Assembly: GCA_021234155.1 (NCBI GenBank) | Contig: JAJEKV010000104.1 | Span: 1,929,900 to 1,993,899, forward strand | From: Isoetes taiwanensis | Taxonomy: Eukaryota; Streptophyta; Lycopodiopsida; Isoetales; Isoetaceae | Length of the DNA: 64,000 bases | Direction: 5' to 3' | Shown: positions 12,059 through 23,876 of the stretch, one piece after another | Position numbering within the stretch: the first letter of the stretch is position 1 | How the letters are laid out: the number at the start of each line of letters is the position of its first letter | Notes under the pieces: model-generated | The model's database searches: none | Told to the model about the DNA's origin: nothing | What the model saw: only the letters and a program-made list of their open reading frames with translations | Program-made: the position numbers and the translations under genes

Positions 12059-12797
12059 ACTCTCATGTTTGATATCAATTGGAATCTGAAGAGGCAAATT
12101 TCACCATGGTATTTTAAAAGAGGTAAGTTAAAAAAACATTGGCCCATCATAATAAAATTTGTTTCCTTAAGTGGGTCACCATCCCCTATTTATTTATTTT
12201 TATGTTTGGCAACATGCTAGTATAATAGTTGCTAGTTGCTAGTAAAATTGTTGCTATTTTTGCTAGTATAATTGTATATGGAATTCAGATTTTCAACCAT
12301 GAGAGGTAAGATTACTTTCTGGAATGATTGCATTTTATGGAATGATTGCATTGAATGGTAGTTGGAGCATTCCTTTCTTTTGATGTTTTCGCAGCATGTT
12401 CTTTATGCATAAGCCACCAAATGTCATAATCGTGCTATCCGGTATTCAGATCTGAGACGTGCTTGATAGTGGTTATAAAGATCACGACCGACACATGTAA
12501 TAGTGGTGCACAATACTTCCTTTTTGGGGAAAACTACCGAAATACCCTTACCAAATGTCCTTACGAGTTTTTGTAATTACCAAAATGCTCTCAAATGACG
12601 AGCATTTTGGTTAATATATTAACATATGTCTTATGGATCAAAAAATCAAAAAATTGTCTTCACAAATATTGTAGATTAGAACATGACCTATTCAATGAAC
12701 TTAAATTCAAATCAAACACAGTTCAGGTTCACAAGTATGCTCTTTTGAATTGTTCGACATCTTAAGTTCAAAACATTATAACTTGTAAATTCCAACT

Positions 12798-13525
12798 TGA
12801 TATGGAGCAAGCACGGGAGAGAGGTCCACAGCGAATGGGTTATTGGAATTATGGCAAATACTATGTAAATGTTATTCCTAAGGTCACCTAATAATATAAA
12901 GGGACATAAGATAACATAGCATGTGAGTGTGAAGAACCATTGATATTTATGGAAGGGGTCGAGGCACTATCATTGGGATGATTATTGGTTGAGAAAAAGA
13001 TCATAGATAATATCCCATATGATAAGTCATATAATCTAATTAAAGGCAAGGAGATATTTTGACATAAAAGGCAACTGCCTACTAAAAAAGGCTAAAGTCG
13101 CAGAGAGATCTATAAATAGAACCGAAACTTCAGTTAGACATATCTTCGCAACCAGAACTCCGATTGAGGCGATCTTTAGCTCTTTGGAACCGGCTCGGAG
13201 TATGAGAGAGTAATGGCCGAAAGCGTGACAAAGGGTCACAGATCACTGCCATAGCGACATCACAGATCTGCAATTGTTTTTATGATGTGTGGCTACTTGG
13301 AGTAGCTAGATTAGTCTGGAAGGCCAATAAACCAGATGCTAGAACTTTGTATTTGCCATAGCACTTGTGTTTTGCCGTAACCCAGTGGATCCGGTTGGGT
13401 GGTTAATGATGTTGCCATATCACTTGTGCATGAATAAAGTTTCTTTACTCCAGTGTTCTATTATTTCGTTATGGTTCTATGATTCTGTATTGTTACAACT
13501 TCCCAAATATACATGAATCGTATCA
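12798..13525 (+). repeat. 5' LTR
   Basis: It starts TG and ends CA. A TATA-like box (CTATAAATAGA) lies near 13110. It matches the rejoined 3' LTR and the partial copy at 22130-22810. Confidence 0.9.
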
Positions 13526-13527
13526 AG

Positions 13528-13539
13528 TGGTATCAGAGC
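13528..13539 (+). promoter_or_regulatory. Primer-binding site, initiator Met tRNA
   Basis: TGGTATCAGAGC lies two bases after the LTR end and is complementary to the 3' end of plant initiator methionine tRNA. Confidence 0.95.
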
Positions 13540-15021
13540 GGAGGTTTGCGATTCTTTTGGGAACCATGGGTAATAGGATCACCAGTGGAATTTGGACTTA
13601 CTAATCTGTGAGAGGAATTAAAGAAGTCAGAAATGATGGAGCTAGGGATTTCCCAAGAGGGCCGTAAAGATTATCGTTCTTGTATGTGCTGCAAGAACTA
13701 CTATTAGTTCTTATTTTGCTGGAGCATGGCAATGGAATGAAGAGGAGATTGTCATTTTGGGGTTCACAAGAATATATGTGGATTATCTTAATGGAGTAAA
13801 AGCCCTTATGCATGGAGGGAAATCATATGATTTCAATATTAAAGCGGTTAGTGGAACTGAGGTGGATTTGGCGACTATTGCTGCAAGAGAAGCTGGAGCA
13901 TCAGTAGCAGAGAAAAGAAAACTCGGTGCTTTCGTGGAGAATGCTCGAAGTATATGGACCGACTTGTTGTAAACGAGTTCGGATTGGGGAAACTTCTATG
14001 ATACTTTGGGGATTGTGACTGCTGGGTTGCGTGGAAAAGCTTGTCATGGAGTAGTTTATCGTGGAGACGAGTTGTCATAGAGACAAATAGCTTGTCATGG
14101 AGACAAGTAAACCACTGCTGCAAAACATTGAGCTCTGCTTTGTCATTATAGCCAAACTAACTGCCATAACCTCTTGCCATCTTTAGAAGTTCATCTTGGT
14201 CATTTGAGCCCGTGTAAATTCCAACCTTTAAGCCTGAGTACGGAGAACCACACAAAAGCATCCTGCTTGGGATTGCGGAGTCAGATCGTAGTGATCTGAG
14301 AGACTGATTGGCCGTGGGGGTCATTTATATAAATATTTGACTTGGGAAGTCATCTATATTAACATTTGACCTTAATTGTAGGTTTGCTTAGTGATAAGCG
14401 TTGGGAAGGAACTTTACGGATAAGCTGTCAAGGATACGGATACTAAAAAATTTGGATGCGGAATCTCAAATTATTTCCTAGGGGACAGACTTATGGGTAA
14501 AGCTCGTAAGTTGATTTTCTTCATGCGGAATAGAGAGTACGAATTTTATTTCTTGTGTGTACCCATGGTAGATTGGTAATTACGATTGCAACGTAATAGG
14601 CCTGAACATGGTGCACTAATTGTGAATGCCTCTTGGTAGATCAGTAATTGTGTCTGCAGCACAATAGGCTTGAACAAGAGTGCATGATGTATATTTTTGA
14701 AGAGTATAATTGTGATTGCAATACAATAGGCCTGACAAAAATTGCATCTGTATCGCGGAGATACAATTAAGTAGTACTGCGGAGGTACGAAAGATAATAA
14801 TGTGTCGCAGAGATACAATTGTTTTTGCAGGGATTAAAAGAATAGGGACGCGGAGGTTCCAAGCTATAAGATAATGTGAAAGTACAATAACATATATAAA
14901 TGTTTCCTGAGTTCGCAGGGTCCAAGAAACTCCCAGGTGCACGTTGATTGTGGAACAACCACCTTGAGAAGGAATGGACCAAATTGGAGTGTACTCGGAC
15001 GATCGCGGACGATCTCTTTTT
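13540..15021 (+). other. Internal domain of the LTR element, no pol
   Basis: No gag or pol motif was found. The best frame is 13757-13972 (71 codons, no recognised domain). The region has short internal repetitions (GTCATGGAGAC-like near 14040-14105, and repeated CGGAGGTAC-like and GCAGAGATAC-like words near 14750-14860). Confidence 0.6.
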
Positions 15022-15035
15022 GAGAAGGGATGGAT
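15022..15035 (+). promoter_or_regulatory. Polypurine tract before the 3' LTR
   Basis: The purine-rich GAGAAGGGATGGA directly precedes the 3' LTR start at 15036. Confidence 0.7.
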
Positions 15036-15685
15036 TGATATGGAGCAAGCAAGGGGGAGAGGTCCACGGTGAATGGGTTATTGGAAGTATGGCAAATACT
15101 ATGTAAATGTTATTCCTAAGGTCACCTAATCCTATCCTATTGTTTAAATTTGGTTTTTCCGGGGTTCTGAAAATTTTTTGGATTTTTTTTTCAGGTTAGT
15201 TTTCTAAGGTTTTGAGGCTTTTAAGTGCCTGAAAAATTTTCAGGTATTCCATAAATCGGGTTTGTGGCTTTTGCTATAATTTCCAAATTCTAGATTTCCA
15301 GCTTGCTATATCCATTCCGAGCCTATAGCGGATGCGTTATCCGTTCCTGCAACTGTCGACGGATGCATGCTGGCCAATTGGATTGGCATGCATTTATATT
15401 TCTAAGCCTTTGGCAATTTAGGTTTCTTCGTCAAATGGGTGGATGCGAACTTGCACCGGCATTTCTTTGAGCTTCATCAAATATATCGGTCATGGCTTGG
15501 ATTTCATCATCGGTTTTCTTTGCTATGATAAACTATCAGAACAGAAGATTGTTGTTATTCATCTGACTACAGCATCTTCCATTATTGCAGGTATTTCATA
15601 TTCAAGGACCGGCTTTTGGTACATTGCATAGAGCTCCGTGGATTTAGAGAGCTCTGTTGCTAAGGTTTGTAGAGGACTCCAATCA

Positions 15686-16354
15686 TCCAGAGAGCAGAGA
15701 ATGGGAAGAATCCAGCAGGCTATGGTGGGAATCTCTGATTTTTGTGGGCTGCAAGGATCAGCTTCAGGATAGGCAATGCAAATACTATAAGTTCATGCAG
15801 CAAACATGTGCACAACTTTATTCATCCAGTAACATCTCATTTTCTCTTCTATGTGCCTTTGATGCTTGGATGATGCAAATGCATGCTGCTTTTGCATTTA
15901 GATAGACGATGTTTCTGTGTTGTTTCAATGTTTCGGCATGGATTCGTGTACATTGTCTTATTCCTAGAATGCCTTCATGACTTCTCCGAGTTCGTAAGAA
16001 TGGCAGACCATTTTTGGAGCCTTTCGTTACTTAAAGGAATTAATCAAGATCATCCATTTTGTAATCCAGAGAGCAGAGAATGGGAAGAATCCAGCAGGCT
16101 CTGGTGGGAAAATCTCTGATTTTTGTGGGCTGCAAGGATCAGCTTCAGGATAGGCAATGCAAATACTATGAGTTCATGCAGCAAACATGCGCACAACTTT
16201 ATTCATCCAGTAACATCTCATTTTCTCTTCTATGTGCCTTTGATGGCTTGGATGATGCAAATGCATGCTGCTTTTGCATTTCTTCCTTTTGAAGTTACTT
16301 AGATAGACGATGTTTCTGTGTTGTTTCAATGTTTCGGCATGGATTCGTGTACAT
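15686..16354. repeat. Direct duplication inside the Helitron
   Basis: Segments of about 270-290 bp at 15686-15954 and 16065-16354 are nearly identical, from TCCAGAGAGCAGAG to GGATTCGTGTACATT. The second copy has a 16-bp extra segment near 16285. Confidence 0.9.
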
Positions 16355-17145
16355 TTGCATTTCTGAGACCCCTTATTCTTAAGCTTTTAGCCGCTTATCA
16401 TCCGTGCAAAACCTACCTGCATTTATAATCTGTATCAGGTCGAATCTGCATCTATGAAAAGAAGGGGGATGCTTAAGGGTGCCCTCAGTTACTTATATTC
16501 AATTTTTCAGGATAATCAGCAGCTTATACTCCTGCATTTATTCACCTGATGAAAGATTCATTGGTGCCGTGGCAATTATTTCTAGAATCTATCAACAATC
16601 AGCTTGCCTCCACCTACGAAATTAACATAACAGAATCATAGGCAGGAAAGACAAGGATTGAGTATATCTACAAGTTAAATACCAATGTTTTCTCAATCTG
16701 CAAGTCATAAGCAGCATTTGCTATTTTAATAATCAAAATTTGATGTTTCTACTTGCAGATGGCATAAACTAAAATGATGGCAGACATTAATATGATGCCC
16801 ATGAATTTTGTCCATGTGAAGGTATGTTCGTAACACTTTTGGTGTTTATTTCGAAACAAAGATTTCTTATTTCATGTCTATCATTCAATCTACATTTACC
16901 AATTGTGCAGGATTGAGTGATCATCAATGAGCAATCTACCAATGCTCCCAGATAAAATTCTCTCAACTATCTGGTATAGCCTTAGTTTGAACATCACGAA
17001 GATAGGAAACATGAAGATAAGCTCTAACCTAGATTTATAGCTATGCCTATGGCCAACGAGCTTGGGCCTTTGCAGCAAACCCCTCAAGGCTTCTGCCCAT
17101 GCAGATGCCCAAATGCTTAACATGCCATAGTGAGCTACTCAGAGG

Positions 17146-17395
17146 TTGCTCGATAAAAGGAACTGCTCACTATTCCCTGCCACAGCCATTGATGCATTGG
17201 TCGATTGCTGCCTTGAGAAATATATGCGTCTTCAAAGAGGTAACCTTCGTATTTGTGATTGGCAAGATATTGTTTGTAGATTGAATGAGAAATGTGACAG
17301 TGAGAAACCTAGACTTATAATCAGTGTAAGAATAAGTCAAATTCAATGGAAAAGATATACAAAAGTTATAGGAGAGAGGAATGGCTACTGGTGGT
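17146..17395 (+). pseudogene. Captured trihelix (SANT/Myb-like) DNA-binding domain fragment
   Basis: The frame reads AIDALVDCCLEKYMRLQRGN, then LRICDWQDIVCRLNEKC, and later QWKRYTKVIGERN. This follows the trihelix pattern of plant ASIL-type factors: an acidic first helix, RGNLRxxDWxxV, then a basic region ending in K-[KR]-Y-K-x-E-R. The central QCRNKI-like part is eroded (VRISQIQ), and no full-length frame exists. The fragment lies wholly inside the Helitron, so it was most likely captured from a host gene. Confidence 0.6.
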
Positions 17396-17949
17396 AACAG
17401 TAGATGGTATGGTTTGCTAAGGTTGATCAAAATAGTCCTGAGGGTATTATGAATGGAAACGAGCTAGATACTATGTCTGAAGATGATGAGTTCACGCTGG
17501 CACTGTCTGAAGATGTTTCCCTATCTTTGTGAACGTAAAATTTAGCAATTTATCAAAAATTCTTGACAGCATCTATTTTCCATGGAAGTAATTGCTCACA
17601 AAGCAAACAACCTTGATCTATTCCTTAAGTCTCATCCAGGATGCTTAAATCTTGCTAGGCTTATCATCCTGACTTTTGCAATATGCATAAATCTACATTT
17701 TGCAGATAATTAATCTATGCATATAAACGAATGATATATGGTATGATATATCGAAAGTAACCGTTTAGAAGATGAAACAAAGTGCTGGTATATGCAACAG
17801 AGTGCTGGTATATGCAGTATAAGGGAGTTATGATATTCATCGAGTAAGAGCATCAAAAGCTCAACTATTTCTTGATAGGATAGGAATAAACTGCTATTTT
17901 TCCACATTATTACTATATTATGCTAGCCTCTAATATCAGTAAATTCTAC

Positions 17950-18113
17950 GATGTGTATGACAAACTCATAATTCATAGAATGAAATTCTTTGGACCACAT
18001 GGGGACATTGAGGACAAGAAGCATTCTCAGAAGATCATGTTTGATAGACAGTTGTGCTTCGATGTTCACAAGGTTCTGCCAGAGGATTCCGTCAGCTACA
18101 AAGAAGTGTACAA
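17950..18113 (+). other. Exon-like segment in the Helitron, unknown origin
   Basis: The open frame contains FFGPHGDIEDKKHSQKIMFD and CFDVHKVLPEDSVSYKEV, with a possible acceptor (ATATCAG) at its left. The composition looks like real coding sequence. I do not recognise the family. It may be a second captured host exon. Confidence 0.35.
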
Positions 18114-18943
18114 GTTGGTTTTTTTCCTTTCTCTTTTCACTGAGACTTGGGCACTGAATGTCTAGGGTAGGGTCTAAAATTTTATCTTATCTTTGAAGGA
18201 ATTTTGTATCTTGAAAGGGAACTGCCAAATCCTTTCTTAGCTTGGGCCTAAAAATTGGACCAATGGATTCCTTTATTCAGGCGGATAGTTTGTCATTATG
18301 TCTTTATATTTACTTTTGTCCCTCGCAGTAATTTAACACATCTTTTCTCTCTTGGTCTCTCTTCAAGGCTAAAGGGAAAGTAGAATGTTTTTTTTCTTAA
18401 GGCTACTTTTTATCAGGACAGTCCCCTCCTAATATGTTATATTCTATTTGTCAGTCAAGCACAATTTGTATAAATACATTTAGGATTTGTTTCTAATGGA
18501 GGAATGTGCATTTGCAATGTTAAGAGGCACAAACATCATTTCAAGTTATTATTTTTCATTTATTGTAAATGGTTAGAAATTGCTATCTCAAGTGATGGAA
18601 TCCTTGCAGTTATCACTACAACTACATTGCCAACATAGGTTAAAATCCTCAACTAATAGTAAACTTCTTTCCAAGAGGGAACCTTAGCGACTCTAATCAT
18701 GCAACTTTAAGGTGCATTCCTAAACTAACCATAAACTTATTCCCAAGAGGGAACTTTAGCGAATCCGATCATACAACTTTGAAGCGCACTATGTTTAACT
18801 CCCACATGATCCAAATGGTTTCAATAGTTGAAATCTGACATCCAACTTAGACAATAACTTAAAAGGAGGATCATTGACAACCATGCATATGTTCCTAAAT
18901 CCTACATCTTATTCATATAATTCTACAATAGCATTGTAGTTAC

Positions 18944-18960
18944 GCCCGGCAACGCCGGGC
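18944..18960 (+). terminator. Helitron 3' terminal hairpin
   Basis: A 7-bp GC stem with AAC loop lies 11 nt before the CTAG end. The copy at about 22105-22118 has one base change in the left arm (GCCCGAC). Confidence 0.95.
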
Positions 18961-20580
18961 ACCATAACTAGTAATATAAAGGGACATAAGATAACATAGC
19001 ATGTGAGTGTGAAGAACCATTGATATTTATGGAAGGGGTCGAGGCACTATCATTGGGATGATTATTGGTTGAGAAAAAGATCATAGATAATATCCCATAT
19101 GATAAGTCATATAATCTAATTAAAGGCAAGGAGATGTTTTGACATAAAAGGCAACTGCCTGGTAAAAAAGGCTAAAGTCACAGAGATCTATAAATAGAAC
19201 CGAAACTTAGACATATCTTCGCAACCAGAACTCCGATTGAGGCGATCTTTAGCTCGTTGGAACCGCTCTCGAGTCTAGTTTCTGAATTTGGGGGCACATA
19301 TCATAGTTCATCCGTATGAGAGAGTAATGGCCTAAAATGTGGCAAAGGGTCACGATCAACGCCATAGCGACATCCGCAGATCTGCAATTGTTTTATGATG
19401 TGTGGCTACTTGGAGTAGCTAGATTAGTCTGGAAGGCCAATAAGCCAGATGCTAGAACTTTGTATTTGCCATAACACTTGTGTTTTGCCGTAACCCAGTG
19501 GATCCGGTTGGGTGGTTAATGATGTTGCCATATCACTTGTGCATGAATAAAGTTTCTTTAGTCCAGTGTTCTATTATTTCATTATGGTTCTATGATTCTG
19601 TATTGTTACAACTTCCCAAATATACATGAATCGTATCACAACTCAATAAAAGCCCGATGTTACTATCATTTTAGAGTTCAAATTCACAAGTTATGCTCTT
19701 TTAAATTATTTGACATTCTTAAGTTCAAAACACTATAACTGTCAGATTCCGAATCCGATTGAACTCATACCATTATTGGAAAATTTTTACTGATAGGCAT
19801 TTCCTTCTTTGAGCAATCATTAAAAACTTATTGCCATTTTAGCAAAACATCCCATCTTTAGGGGCATTTTGGTAATTTTTGCAAACTTGTAAGGGCACTT
19901 TGGTAGTTTTACCTTCCTTCGATTAGTCTTCTGTGTGCTTGATATTCATAGTTATTTTGCTTTGCATTTACGTTTCTGAAATATTTGATGCAGCATTATC
20001 TCCAAAGCGTTTAACAATTGTTGGTCCCTAGGAGCACCCAGTTCTTTGAAGCAAATAAATCTTACCTTTCTTCATTGTGGACTCGACAGTTCCATGTAGA
20101 TTATATGCATATTCTATTGTAACCAAGTGCTAGAATCACAATAGAGCTACATTTGGCGCCACCTAAATTATTACATATATAATGGAAGCATGCTTATGAT
20201 TCAAGTTAAGTAGCAATTAACTTGAATCATAATTCAACCTAATCTTAGTGCATTAACACTAATTCAAATGCATAGTTTCTTTCCTTTTGCCTTGCATGGT
20301 CGTAAGGACTAGATTGGTGTAGAAATTAATGATAACATTGTAGCATTAGCTTAGCTCATATCCTCTACTGCATAAAAGATTATGAAAGTAAACCGCTTAA
20401 AGCCTCTCAAAGCATCTTATACATCCGCAATGCAAAATGAATGCTATCTAGTTCAATCCATTGCAGTATTCTACTAAAGAGGAGCTTCAATGCCTTACTA
20501 GTAATGTCCATAGTTTTTGTATTTACTAATTTCATATTTGGATGTGGTTATTTGTTATTGTTCCTTTTTTTTTTCTACAG

Positions 20581-20708
20581 CAATGGCATGTAAAAGTAAG
20601 TCGCAAACTATAGACCCAGGGCAACAAGGAGCTGCAGGTAGACACGAAGACTATGTTCACCATCATTTGCATGTGGATATTATGCCTATTGAATTTACCC
20701 TATCCTAG
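20581..20708 (+). other. Exon-like small frame, copy A
   Basis: A strong acceptor (TTTTTTTTCTACAG) precedes a frame starting ATGGCATG and ending at TAG. It contains GQQGAAGRHEDYVHHHLHVD. The family is not recognised. The duplicate at 23749-23876 keeps the frame, but the age of the duplication is low, so this is weak evidence of function. Confidence 0.3.
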
Positions 20709-21103
20709 ACCGAGGTAATATGAATGTCCAAGAGGTACTTCATACATCTGCCAACGCCAAAAAAAAAAAAAAAACAAAAAAAACAACCCATACTTTCTTC
20801 TGTCTACTATAGTTGAATTGCCATTTCCTTTAACGAACGTAGACCAAATAATTATCATTTTCAATTGAGATTCTACCATACAATTTCGCTAATTTGTGTA
20901 AACACACACTCCGTTGATGCCTCCTCTCTTGACCTCCCACCCTCCCTCCCCAGCGTGCGTTTCAAATATTGTGTGATAAAAAACCTCACGTTGGGGTTGA
21001 TCTTGAGGAACTTTTAGATGTATGCAGTTACGCATAGGCAGGTTGCTTCACTCAGTGGGTTTCCACGCTTACCTTTTGAGATTTTATTCTTGACTGAGAT
21101 TTT

Positions 21104-21108
21104 ACGTA

Positions 21109-21139
<31 letters not shown>

Positions 21140-21736
21140 GCATACGCTAGACCAGCATCTACCTCGGTCAATCCCTTGGTAGTCTTATCATCCTAATATC
21201 TAAACTGAACAAACCAGTCTAGACTAGTACCTCTTTTTCCAAAGCCTAAGTAATTTGAAGATCATTGAGACTAAAAATTAAAGCATATGCATTATGAGAC
21301 TAAAATTCTTTTCTATATATTTAGTAAGATATAGCCAAAAAAGAATACCATCTTTTAGACCATTATCAAAGTATCCCATCATATCTTGAATCATGTCATA
21401 TCTTTAAAGATGAAAATAGATCCTTCAACTCTAAATCACCTTCTATCAAATTTCATATTTGAAATTCAGAAGTCCAAAAGCATTCCAGCAATAAAAGTTA
21501 ATATTAAAAACCAGTTTTTTACTCCAGCCAGACAGTCTTCGTCTGCTCCAGAGAAAGAGAAGTACGTTCCGCACCGCACAAAGGGGCTCAAGTTCTATGG
21601 AAGAACTGCTGACACCAAGCTTGTTTTTCAGCTACAGCAATAGTCTCTTCCAAATCTCCATCATTCTTCAAGCTAGTCCAACTACAAAAGCAAAGGGAAC
21701 AATGGGAAGAAAATCCCGTACCTGAATGATTTCTGG
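21104..21736. other. Spacer between duplicated copies
   Basis: It begins with a long poly(A) tract (about 21112-21136) and is otherwise unassigned. A short frame ending at 21643 contains KEKYVPHRTKGLKFYGRTAD after an acceptor-like ACTCCAG. I do not recognise it. Confidence 0.4.
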
Positions 21737-22129
21737 AATTGCTATCTCAAGTGATGGAATCCTTGCAGTTATCACTACAACTACATTGCCAACATAGGTT
21801 AAAATCCTCAACTAATAGTAAACTTCTTTCCAAGAGGGAACCTTAGCGACTCTAATCATGCAACTTTAAGGTGCATTCCTAAACTAACCATAAACTTATT
21901 CCCAAGAGGGAACTTTAGCGAATCCGATCATACAACTTTGAAGCGCACTATATTTAACTCCCACATGATCCAAATGGTTTCAATAGTTGAAATCTGACAT
22001 CCAACTTAGACAATAACTTAAAAGGAGGATCATTGACAACCTAAATATGTTCCTAAATCCTACATCTTATTCATATAATTCTACAATAGCATTGTAGTTA
22101 CGCCCGACAACGCCGGGCACCATAACTAG

Positions 22130-22810
22130 TAATATAAAGGGACATAAGATAACATAGCATGTGAGTGTGAAGAACCATTGATATTTATGGAAGGGGTCGA
22201 GGCACTATCATTGGGATGATTATTGGTTGAGAAAAAGATCATAGATAATATCCCATATGATAAGTCATATAATCTAATTAAAGGCAAGGAGATATTTTGA
22301 CATAAAAGGCAACTGCCTGGTAAAAAAGGCTAAAGTCACAGAGATCTGTAAATAGAACCAAAACTTAGTTAGACATATCTTCGCAACTAGAACTCCGATT
22401 GAGGCGATCTTTAGCTCGTTGGAACCGGCTCGGAGTCTAGTTTCTGAATTGGGGGGGAGGAGGGGCACATATCATAGTTCATCCGTATGAGAGAGTAATG
22501 GCCGAAAACGTGGCAAAGGGTCACAGATCACTGCCATAGCGACATCACAGATCTGCAATTGTTTTTATGACGCGTGGCTACTTGGAGTAGCTAGATTAGT
22601 CTGGAAGGCCAATAAGCCAGATGCTAGAACTTTGTATTTACCATAACACTTGTGTTTTGCCGTAACCCAGTGGATCCGGTTGGGTGGTTAATGATGTTGC
22701 CATATCACTTGTGCATGAATAAAGTTTCTTTAGTCCAGTGTTCTATTATTTCATTATGGTTCTATGATTCTGTATTGTTACAACTTCCCAAATATACATG
22801 AATCGTATCA
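22130..22810 (+). repeat. Partial LTR in duplicated copy B
   Basis: It is the same right-hand LTR piece as 18972-19638, directly after the Helitron CTAG end. Confidence 0.93.
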
Positions 22811-23748
22811 CAACTCCAATAAAACTGATGTTACTATCATTTCAGAGTTCAAATTCACAAGTTATGCTCTTTTAAATTATTTGACATTCTTAAGTTCAAA
22901 ACACTATAACTGTCAGATTCCGAATCCGATTGAACTCATACCATTATTGGAAAAATTTTACTGATAGGCATTTCCTTCTTTGAGCAATCATTAAAAACTT
23001 ATTACCATTTTAGCAAAACACCCCATCTTTAGGGTCATTTTGGTAATTTTTGCAAACTTGTAAGGGCACTTTGGTAGTTTTACCTTCCTTCGATTAGTCT
23101 TCTGTGTGCTTGATATTCATAGTTATTTTGCTTTGCATTTATGTTTCTGAAATATTTGATGCAGCATTATCTCCAAAGCGTTTAACAATTGTTGGTCCCT
23201 AGGAGCACCCAGTTCTTTGAAGCAAATAAATCTTACCTTTCTTCATTGTGGACTCGACAGTTCCATGTAGATTATATGCATATTCTATTGTAACCAAGTG
23301 CTAGAATCACAATAGAGCTACATTTGGCGCCACCTAAATTATTACATATAATGGAAGCATGCTTATGATTCAAGTTAAGTAGCAATTAACTTGAATCATA
23401 ATTCAACCTAATCTTAGTGCATTAACACTAATTCAAATGCATAGTTTCTTTCCTTTTGCCTTGCATGGTCGTAAGGACTAGATTGGTGTAGAAATTAATG
23501 ATAACATTGTAGCATTAGCTTAGCTCATATCCTCTACTGCATAAAAGATTATGAAAGTAAACCGCTTAAAGCCTCTCAAAGTATCTTGTACATCCGCAAT
23601 GCAAAATGAATGCTACCTTGTTCAATCCATTGCAGTATTCTGCTAAAGATGAGCTTCAATGCCTTACTAGTAATGTCCATAGTTTTTGTATTTACTAATT
23701 TCATATTTGGATGTGGTTATTTGTTATTGTTCCTTTTTTTTTCTACAG

Positions 23749-23876
23749 CAATGGCCTGTAAAAGTAAGTCGCAAACTATAGACCCAGGGCAACAAGGAGC
23801 TGCAGGTAGACACGAAGACTATGTTCACCATCATTTGCATGTGGATATTATGCCTATTGAATTTACCCTATCCTAG
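23749..23876 (+). other. Exon-like small frame, copy B
   Basis: It duplicates 20581-20708 with an ATGGCCTG start, the same frame and the same stop. Confidence 0.3.

Larger units (their letters stand above)
9341..12526. other. Intergenic region with weak exon-like islands
   Basis: No complete gene is visible. The only segment with reasonable splice borders is 10938-11071, listed separately. Two short perfect or near-perfect tandem duplications occur. The rest is AT-rich and unassigned. Confidence 0.5.
15130..18971 (+). mobile_element. Helitron (non-autonomous), 3,842 bp
   Basis: It starts TCCTATCC and ends ACCATAACTAG. Eleven bases before the end is a perfect hairpin, GCCCGGC-AAC-GCCGGGC. 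It sits between A and T without target duplication. Removing it joins GGTCACCTAA to TAATATAAAGG, which is exactly the uninterrupted sequence of the 5' LTR at about 12880-12905. That defines both ends to the base. No RepHel gene is present. Contents are a partial internal duplication (about 15686-15954 and 16065-16354), a trihelix-like gene fragment and an exon-like segment, consistent with gene-fragment capture. Confidence 0.93.
12798..19638 (+). mobile_element. Non-autonomous LTR retrotransposon, 3.0 kb, split by a Helitron
   Basis: The 5' LTR is 12798-13525 (TGATATGG...CGTATCA, 728 bp). The 3' LTR is in two pieces, 15036-15129 and 18972-19638. The element is flanked by a perfect 5-bp target duplication, CAACT, at 12793-12797 and 19639-19643. 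It has a primer-binding site two bases after the 5' LTR and a purine-rich tract before the 3' LTR. Without the inserted Helitron it is 2,999 bp. The internal domain (13526-15035) has no recognisable protease, integrase or RT, so it needs another element's enzymes. The two LTRs differ by several indels, including about 43 bp missing from the 5' LTR near 13200, so the insertion is not very recent. Confidence 0.9.
12527..19913. mobile_element. TIR-type DNA element hosting nested insertions
   Basis: The ends are imperfect inverted repeats of about 55-65 bp. The left end (12527-12593) starts GGGAAAACTACC and includes ATTACCAAAATGC. The right end (19858-19913), reverse-complemented, starts GGTAAAACTACC and includes the same ATTACCAAAATGC. 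The original element, without its insertions, would be only about 550 bp. It contains a direct repeat of about 80 bp, one copy on each side of the retrotransposon insertion. TTCCTT flanks both ends and could be part of a degraded target duplication. A Mutator-like or other MITE identity is possible but unproven. Confidence 0.5.
18578..21103. repeat. Tandem segmental duplication, copy A
   Basis: This covers the last 394 bp of the Helitron, the right part of the 3' LTR, the right end of the TIR element and about 1.2 kb of flank. It matches 21737-24262 at an offset of 3,159 bp with few substitutions and small indels. Confidence 0.95.
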
